Assembly (NCBI GenBank): GCA_018713285.1
Contig: DVFK01000119.1
Span: forward strand, 1 to 37,249
DNA: 37,249 nucleotides
DNA from: Candidatus Faecousia excrementigallinarum
Lineage (GTDB): Bacteria > Bacillota > Clostridia > Oscillospirales > Oscillospiraceae
Direction: 5' to 3'
Shown: piece after piece, positions 32,759 to 37,249 of the stretch
How the letters are laid out: every line of letters begins with the position of its first letter
Numbering within the stretch: position 1 is the stretch's first letter
The notes under the pieces: model-generated
Told to the model about the DNA's origin: nothing
What the model saw: only the letters and a program-made list of their open reading frames with translations
Database searches by the model: none
Program-made: the position numbers and the translations under genes

Positions 32759-32822
32759 CTCACACAATTCTCACACGCTGCCCCATTCTCTCACACCATC
32801 CTCACAGGTTCTGCACTATACT
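32759..32822 (+). promoter_or_regulatory. Four direct repeats and promoter of the potassium-uptake operon
   Basis: CTCACAC at 32759-32765, 32770-32776 and 32790-32796, and CTCACAG at 32801-32807. Start-to-start spacings are 11, 20 and 11 bases, so two pairs of half-sites sit on the same face of the helix, the layout of PhoB/OmpR/KdpE-type operators. TATACT (32817-32822) is the likely -10; the -35 position (about 32794-32799) is not a good match and lies within the second pair, as in activator-dependent promoters. Confidence 0.65.
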
Positions 32823-32852
32823 GTGGTCACAAAGATGACGGAGGTGTCAGAT

Positions 32853-33233
32853 ATGTATTGGGAAGCAGATAAAGCCCAGCTGGATGAGCTGTGTCAGGAG
32901 GTTCACCGGCTGGTGACCAATCGGGAATATGAAAAGGCAAAAGCCCTGGCAGAACAGGCAATGGCAGCTTACCCCAACGCTCCCCAGCCCCACAATCTTC
33001 TGGGAATCGTGCTGGAGAAGATGCAGTGCCACGCCCTGGCTATGCGCCACTTTCGGGCGGCCTACGCCCTGGACCCCGGCTATGGTCCGGTAGGGAAGTC
33101 TCTGGATACCTTTGGGACTTTCCGCTCCGGGGGAAAGCCCAACTTCGGGGATGAGGATTGTGAGCATGAGGGAAAGGGTCGGCATTGGCAAGCTTGTGAA
33201 GCCAGCAGTACCGGCCATATGACAAGGAGGTAA
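32853..33233 (+). CDS. Small TPR-repeat protein
   Basis: A 126-residue protein. Residues ~1-75 form two tetratricopeptide-like helix pairs (NREYEKAKALAEQAMAAYPNAPQPHNLLGIVLEKM, HALAMRHFRAAYALDPGYGPVGKSL); the remaining ~45 residues are charged and probably unstructured (GDEDCEHEGKGRHWQ). TPRs bind partner proteins. The start at 32853 is supported by GGAGGTGTC and by its position after the promoter; a longer in-frame frame reaches back into the preceding terminator and is rejected. First gene of the potassium operon, three bases before trkA. No known function; a role in assembly or control of the transporter is a guess. Confidence 0.8.
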   Translation: MYWEADKAQLDELCQEVHRLVTNREYEKAKALAEQAMAAYPNAPQPHNLLGIVLEKMQCHALAMRHFRAAYALDPGYGPVGKSLDTFGTFRSGGKPNFGDEDCEHEGKGRHWQACEASSTGHMTRR

Positions 33234-33236
33234 ATT

Positions 33237-33677
33237 ATGAAACGAGGACTTAACTTTTTCGGCCAGCAGCCGGTGAAGAATTACACCTTGATTGTGGGCT
33301 GCGGCTCACTGGGAGCCGGGATTGCCAGAAACCTTTCCAACCAGGGAAAGGACGTGCAGATTTTGGATAAGAATGCCCAATCCTTCCGCCGCCTTTCCGG
33401 TTCTTATGGCGGATTGAGCACCGTGGCAGACGGCACAGACCTGGATGCCCTCCGGGAGGCCAACATCCGCAGCGCCACCACCATGCTGGCGGTGACGGAT
33501 AGTGATTCCACCAACCTGATGATTGCCCAGATGGCAAAGGAACTTTTCGGCGTGCCCAAGGTGGTGGCACGGGTGTACGACACAGAACGGGAAGCGGCCT
33601 TCCGGGATGCCGGGGTGGATACGATCTGCCCCGCAGCCCTGTCTGCCAAGGAAGCAGACAAGTACCTGGAGCAATAG
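33237..33677 (+). CDS. TrkA-type RCK_N protein (NAD-binding domain only)
   Basis: A 146-residue regulatory subunit of a Trk/Ktr potassium channel. It holds one RCK_N Rossmann domain: GCGSLGAGIARNL (glycine motif GxGxxG intact), an acidic residue ending the second strand (ILDKN), and VTDSDSTNLMIAQMAKELFGVPKVVARVYD. The RCK_C domain normally following is absent; the protein ends shortly after the Rossmann fold. NAD(H)/ATP binding to such domains gates the TrkH/KtrB channel from the cytosol. AAGGAGG site. It is paired with a second TrkA-type gene 12 bases on. Confidence 0.9.
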   Translation: MKRGLNFFGQQPVKNYTLIVGCGSLGAGIARNLSNQGKDVQILDKNAQSFRRLSGSYGGLSTVADGTDLDALREANIRSATTMLAVTDSDSTNLMIAQMAKELFGVPKVVARVYDTEREAAFRDAGVDTICPAALSAKEADKYLEQ

Positions 33678-33689
33678 GAGGATTCGGAT

Positions 33690-34361
33690 ATGAAAAAGAG
33701 AATTTTGCTGGTGGGAGGCAGAAGCAAAGCCAAATCCCTCTCCCAGTCCCTGCTGGGCCGGGGATTTGAGGTGACGGTGGTGAACCGGACCTATGAGGAC
33801 TGCCTGACATTGGCGGAAAACAAATCCCTCCATGTGATTCACGGAGACGGCACCAAGCCCCATATTCTGGACGAGGCGGATGCCTCTCATTGTCACATTT
33901 CCATCGCCCTTTCCTCGGTGGATGAGGACAATCTGCTGGTGTGTCAGCTGTGCAAAAAGAAATTTGGAATCCGGAAAACCGTAGCCCTGGTGTCCGACCC
34001 CAAGAAGCGGGATTTCTTCTATAAAATGGGTGTGGATAGTGTGGTCTGTGCCATATCTGCCGTGACCAGCGTGATCGAGCAGCAGACCTTCGTGGAGGAC
34101 ATGGCGAACATTGTTCCCATCGGAAACGGAAAGGTACATATTGCCCAGGTGCCCATTTCCGAGAGCAGCCCTGTGGCAGGGAAGAAACTGTGGGAGACCA
34201 ATCTGCCCAAGGAAGTGATTGTGGGCTGTATTCTTCGTGGAGATACCGCCATCATCCCCCGGGGTGACAGCCGGCTGCATGTGGGAGATATGCTGGTGGT
34301 CATCTCCGGAAGCGGTCAGGAGATGGAAGCCATCCGTATGCTGACAGGAGGTAGCCTATGA
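33690..34361 (+). CDS. TrkA-type protein with degenerate RCK_N and an RCK_C domain
   Basis: A 223-residue cytosolic potassium-channel subunit. Residues ~1-135 are RCK_N, but the nucleotide motif is degraded: GGRSKAKSL replaces GxGxxG and the second strand ends in VVNRT without the acidic residue. Residues ~140-220 are RCK_C (TrkA_C): PISESSPVAGKKLWETNLPKEVIVGCILRGDTAIIP and LHVGDMLVVISG. RCK_C domains of KtrA/KtrC bind c-di-AMP in other Firmicutes. It likely forms mixed rings with the upstream RCK_N protein. GGAGGATTCGG site; its end overlaps the trkH start by four bases. Confidence 0.9.
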   Translation: MKKRILLVGGRSKAKSLSQSLLGRGFEVTVVNRTYEDCLTLAENKSLHVIHGDGTKPHILDEADASHCHISIALSSVDEDNLLVCQLCKKKFGIRKTVALVSDPKKRDFFYKMGVDSVVCAISAVTSVIEQQTFVEDMANIVPIGNGKVHIAQVPISESSPVAGKKLWETNLPKEVIVGCILRGDTAIIPRGDSRLHVGDMLVVISGSGQEMEAIRMLTGGSL

Positions 34362-35834
34362 ACAGACTCAGTCGCTGCTCCAACTGCGGAAAGCTGATGG
34401 TGCTCATCGGCCTGTGTGTCTGTGCACCCCTGTTGGTTCTGCCCTTTTATCCCCAGGACGGGGTGCATGCTATGAGTTTCCTTGTGCCCGGTGGACTTTC
34501 TGTAGCCGTAGGCGTGATTTTGTGCCTGGTGAAAAAGCGCAAGGACACCGCAGACGGCTGGCGGACCAGTATCCGCCACTCCAGCCTCACGGTGCTGTTT
34601 GCCTGGAGCTGGGGAGGTGCTTCTGGGGGCGGCTCCCTTTGTCCTGTCCCGGCTGCTGAACCCGGTGCAAGGTGCCTTCGAGGCGGTCAGCGGTTGGACC
34701 ACCACCGGCCTTTCCGTAATGGATGTGTCCAAAACCCCTCAGATTTTCCTGTTCTACCGGAGTTTCATGCAGTACTGCGGCGGCCTGGGGTTTGTAATGA
34801 TGATGATTCTGCTGATTTCCGGAAAGGAGTCTATGGAGCTTTACTCCGCCGAGGGACACCCGGACCGGATTATGCCCAACATCAAGCATACCGCCCAGGC
34901 GATTTTCCTGGTATATAATGTCTGCCTGGTGCTGGGGACCATTGCCTACCGGGTGGCGGGAATGTCCTGGTTTGACGGCATCTGCCACAGTATGTGCTCG
35001 CTGTCTACCGGCGATTTTTCCACCAAACTCAACTCCATCGGAGAATACCACTCCTTGTCCATTGAGCTGATTACCATTGTTCTGATGCTCATTGGTACCA
35101 CCAACTTTGCCGCCCTGCTGCTGGCAGCCACCGGAAAGTTTCGGGCTTTCTTCCGGGTCAGTGAAGTGCGGTTCATGGTGGGGCTTCTTGTGGTGTTTAT
35201 TCCTACCACCGCTTTCTCTTTGATGGAAGGCCTGAATATCAGCTACTGGGAGGGTCTGCGGAAGTCCGCTTTTGATGTGGTGTCCGCCCTGTCCACCAGC
35301 GGCTATTCCACCATGAGCTATGCCCAGTGGCCGGCTTTTGCCATTGGGGTGCTGATTCTTATGATGCTCATTGGCGGTGGGGGAGGCTCCACAGCCGGCG
35401 GCATCAAGCTGTCCCGGGTGTATCTGCTGCTGCGGTTTGCCCTGATGCACCTTCGGGAGCGGATTTGCCCCACCAACAGCATCCAGTGTCCCACCTATTG
35501 CAAAGCCTCCGGCAAGGAGCCTATCGATGCCAGACTGATTCGGGAGACGGCAGCCTTTCTGGGGGCATACCTGCTGCTCTATACCCTGGGCACCCTGGCC
35601 ATGACCCTGACCGCTGGCTGCTCCCTGACAGAAGCCATGTTTGACTTTGCTTCCAGCCTCAGCACGGTGGGGCTTTCCATCGGCATCACCAATCCGGCTA
35701 CCAACAGCCCCACATTGATTGTGGAGATACTGGGCATGATGCTGGGACGGCTGGAGATTTTCATTGTCCTCATTGGGGTAGCTTCCGGATTTGACTGCCT
35801 GAAAGATTGGGCCAAAAAGCTGAGAAAGGAATAA
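34358..35834 (+). pseudogene. trkH: TrkH/KtrB-type potassium channel, one-base frameshift
   Basis: The gene starts at ATG 34358 (AGGAGGTAGCC site) with MNRLSRCSNCGKLMVLIG and two helices. The frame is then lost at a GGGG run (34611-34614): after TVLFAWSWG the protein continues in the +1 frame as EVLLGAAPFVLSRLLNPVQGAFEAVSGWTTTGLSVMDVS. Dropping one G would give a single ~491-residue TrkH of normal length. The rest is well kept: selectivity-filter region VSGWTTTGLS, later STGDFST, STSGYSTM and SSLSTVGLS, and GGGGGSTAGGIKLSR. TrkH carries K+ (with H+ or Na+) across the membrane, gated by TrkA. The lesion may be a true mutation or a sequencing error in the G-run; the intact remainder favours a recent or artefactual change. 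Confidence 0.88.
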
Positions 35835-35852
35835 GTCCGGTTCAATTTGCAA

Positions 35853-35882
35853 AAAAAGCGGCAGGAAAACCTGCCGCTTTTT
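35853..35882. terminator. Bidirectional terminator between trkH and mnmA
   Basis: Stem AAAAAGCGGCAGG (35853-35865) and its complement (35870-35882) with an AAAA loop. mnmA ends two bases to the right on the minus strand. Confidence 0.92.
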
Positions 35883-35884
35883 CT

Positions 35885-36955
35885 TTATAGAATTTCTGTG
35901 ATGGTGCCGCCGCCTACTACCATGTCCTCCTGATAAAGGACAACCGCTTGCCCCGGAGTAAGAGCCCGCTGAGGCTTTTCAAATACTACCTTTACCATGC
36001 CGTTATCCAGGGGGTAGGCCACTGCATCCTGGGGAGTGTGGCGGTATCTTGCCTTGGCTTTTACGGCAATGGGAGCGGTGAGCCGGTCAAAGGGAAGGAA
36101 GTTCCAGTCCTTTGCCAGCAGGGTGGTGTGAAACAGGGCTTCCTCCGGACCTACGGTGACGGTGTTGGCTTCCATATCCTTCCCGCACACATACACCGGC
36201 TGGCCCATGGCAAGCCCCAGCCCCTTCCGCTGTCCCAAAGTGTAGGCAACTGCCCCTTTGTGCTGCCCTACCACCTTTCCGTCTGTGTCCAGAAAATCTC
36301 CCTGGGGGTAGGCCGTACCCCGGTAGCGCTCCATGAACGCCACATAATCCCCGTCGGGAATGAAACAGATGTCCTGACTGTCCCGCTGCTGGGCGTTGAC
36401 AAACTGCTGCGCTTCGGCGATTTTCCGCACCTGCTCCTTGGAAAGCGCACTCAAGGGGAACAGGGTGTGGGCCAGCTGCTCCTGGGTGAGGGAATAGAGG
36501 AAATAGGATTGATCCTTGGCAAGATCGTCCGCCCGGAAGAGAAGATACCGCCCGGTATCCGGGGCCTTCCGGATTTTCACATAATGGCCGGTGACGATAT
36601 AGTCACAGCCCAGCTCCATAGCCTTGTCCAGCAGCAGCCGGAATTTGAGATGCTTGTTGCATTCCACACAGGGATTGGGAGTGCCGCCGGATTCATAGCA
36701 GGAGACAAAAGGCTCCATGACATACTGCCGGAATTCCCGGGAAAAAGAGAAAACATGGAAGGGGATTCCCAACCGTTGGGCTACGGCGGATGCCCGCTGG
36801 GTGTTTTCTTCGGTATGGCAGTCTGCGCCGGGGGTACAGTCCGTCAAAAGCATCGTTGCCCCAACACAGTCGAACCCCGCCTGCTGCATGAGATATGCGG
36901 CTACGGAGCTGTCCACACCGCCGCTCATGGCGATGAGTGCTTTCTTGTTGCCCAT
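35885..36955 (-). CDS. mnmA: tRNA-specific 2-thiouridylase MnmA
   Basis: A 356-residue cytosolic enzyme that thiolates U34 of tRNA-Lys, -Glu and -Gln. The PP-loop ATP motif is SGGVDSS (residues 10-16). The first catalytic Cys is in GGTPNPCVECNKHLKF, the second in QDICFIPDG. The C-terminal beta-barrel ends in VVGGGTI. Length is usual. The ATG at 36955 follows AAAAGGAGG and matches the family start; a frame reaching 26 codons further upstream passes through the -10 element and is rejected. Monocistronic. Confidence 0.96.
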   Translation of the reverse strand: MGNKKALIAMSGGVDSSVAAYLMQQAGFDCVGATMLLTDCTPGADCHTEENTQRASAVAQRLGIPFHVFSFSREFRQYVMEPFVSCYESGGTPNPCVECNKHLKFRLLLDKAMELGCDYIVTGHYVKIRKAPDTGRYLLFRADDLAKDQSYFLYSLTQEQLAHTLFPLSALSKEQVRKIAEAQQFVNAQQRDSQDICFIPDGDYVAFMERYRGTAYPQGDFLDTDGKVVGQHKGAVAYTLGQRKGLGLAMGQPVYVCGKDMEANTVTVGPEEALFHTTLLAKDWNFLPFDRLTAPIAVKAKARYRHTPQDAVAYPLDNGMVKVVFEKPQRALTPGQAVVLYQEDMVVGGGTITEIL

Positions 36956-36980
36956 GGAATGACCTCCTTTTTGTAGCAGT

Positions 36981-37009
36981 ATTTTAGCACGGGGGAATGG
37001 AAAATGCAA
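36981..37009 (-). promoter_or_regulatory. Promoter of mnmA
   Basis: On the minus strand TTGCAT (37004-37009), 17 bases, TAAAAT (36981-36986), 25 bases before the start codon. Confidence 0.7.
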
Positions 37010-37041
37010 TGGAGGAAAATGGAAAGGATACATTGCATTTT
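37001..37041. repeat. 11-base perfect inverted repeat at the mnmA promoter
   Basis: AAAATGCAATG (37001-37011) and CATTGCATTTT (37031-37041), separated by 19 bases. The left arm contains the mnmA -35 element. It may be an operator or a remnant of a terminator; the T-run on the right arm side would suit plus-strand termination, but no gene ends there. Confidence 0.7.
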
Positions 37042-37115
37042 GTAACCTGTTTTTCTACAAAAATTTCCAAAATAATGTAAATTATGGTAAACCGCCAACA
37101 AATGCGCTTCCAAAC

Positions 37116-37132
37116 GGTAACAAAGCTGTAAT
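37116..37132 (+). promoter_or_regulatory. WalR-box-like direct repeat upstream of the last gene
   Basis: GGTAAC, five bases, TGTAAT. The known WalR (YycF) box is TGTWAH-N5-TGTWAH; one mismatch here. It lies 17 bases upstream of the -35 element of the partial gene at the window end. Confidence 0.3.
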
Positions 37133-37149
37133 CTTTTTTGAAAAAAGGG

Positions 37150-37178
37150 TTGCAAAAGAAGAATCTCTCTGTTATAAT
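37150..37178 (+). promoter_or_regulatory. Promoter of the partial gene at the window end
   Basis: TTGCAA (37150-37155), 17 bases, TATAAT (37173-37178), 46 bases before the start codon. Confidence 0.8.
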
Positions 37179-37224
37179 GGAGCCGAATCATGTATAGATA
37201 CAAAGGAAAGGAGCATAATCTTTC

Positions 37225-37249
37225 ATGAGACGACTTACCAGTTTGGTAA
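37225..37249 (+). CDS. Start of an unidentified gene (runs off the window)
   Basis: ATG at 37225 with GAAAGGAG upstream and a consensus promoter. Only MRRLTSLV can be read. A basic start followed by hydrophobic residues would fit a signal peptide, and the WalR-like box upstream would fit a cell-wall gene, but eight residues cannot settle either point. Confidence 0.6.

Noticed and set aside
34605-34620. Programmed ribosomal frameshift in trkH
   Set aside because: GGGG with no slippery heptamer or downstream pseudoknot seen, and TrkH proteins are not known to use frameshifting; a mutation or read error is simpler.

Overview
The window looks like chromosome of a spore-forming, low-to-mid GC Gram-positive of the class Clostridia, probably an Oscillospirales/Ruminococcaceae-type gut anaerobe. 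The support is a full spoIVA, zinc-ribbon forms of ribosomal proteins L28 and L32, HPr kinase, the der-plsY-gpsA gene set, sigma-A promoters with 17-base spacers, and strong AGGAGG ribosome binding sites. This placement is an inference from gene content; no 16S rRNA gene is present. Base composition is GC-rich throughout except the first ~300 bases, which are AT-rich and may belong to an acquired segment.

Layout. 1-0.3 kb: 3' part of a small DUF3784-type membrane gene in AT-rich DNA. 0.3-4.2 kb: ygiQ-vanZ (minus), tRNA-Leu(CAG) with its own promoter and terminator, and an aldo/keto reductase. 4.3-9.0 kb: a damaged region. DUF4340 and GldG-like genes of a GldFG-type ABC system are followed by a permease that carries an in-frame stop and lacks its N-terminus. 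It abuts, head to head, the last ~60 codons of an OmpR-family response regulator, which leads into an intact histidine kinase. The ATPase gene and the receiver domain are absent. 9.0-12.4 kb: a collagen-like (Gly-X-Y) surface or spore protein, a YitT-family membrane protein, and an SdpR/SdpI/SdpI operon with a palindromic operator. 12.5-17.3 kb: YfhO-type membrane protein, a PH-domain protein and spoIVA, all minus. 17.5-21.5 kb: yceD-rpmF and der-plsY-gpsA, separated by a large unexplained inverted repeat. 21.6-24.6 kb: a fused ATPase/FtsX-type exporter. 24.6-27.7 kb: a divergent pair, a membrane-anchored protein with a cohesin-like domain and a secreted polysaccharide deacetylase with a dockerin; their -10 elements sit in one palindrome. 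27.8-32.7 kb: rpmB (minus), then hprK, a pseudouridine synthase, a CBS-domain protein and a KdpDE-like two-component system. 32.7-35.8 kb: a potassium-uptake operon (TPR protein, two TrkA-type proteins, TrkH) preceded by four CTCACA(C/G) direct repeats spaced 11-20-11 bases; trkH carries a one-base frameshift. 35.9-37.2 kb: mnmA (minus), then the first codons of a promoter-led gene that runs off the end.

The most interesting parts are the cohesin/dockerin pair, which looks like a one-enzyme, cellulosome-like surface assembly in a non-cellulosomal context; the potassium module, with a candidate PhoB/KdpE-type operator, an asymmetric split TrkA and a broken trkH; and the decayed junction near 7.74 kb. 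No CRISPR array, insertion sequence or phage gene is visible.
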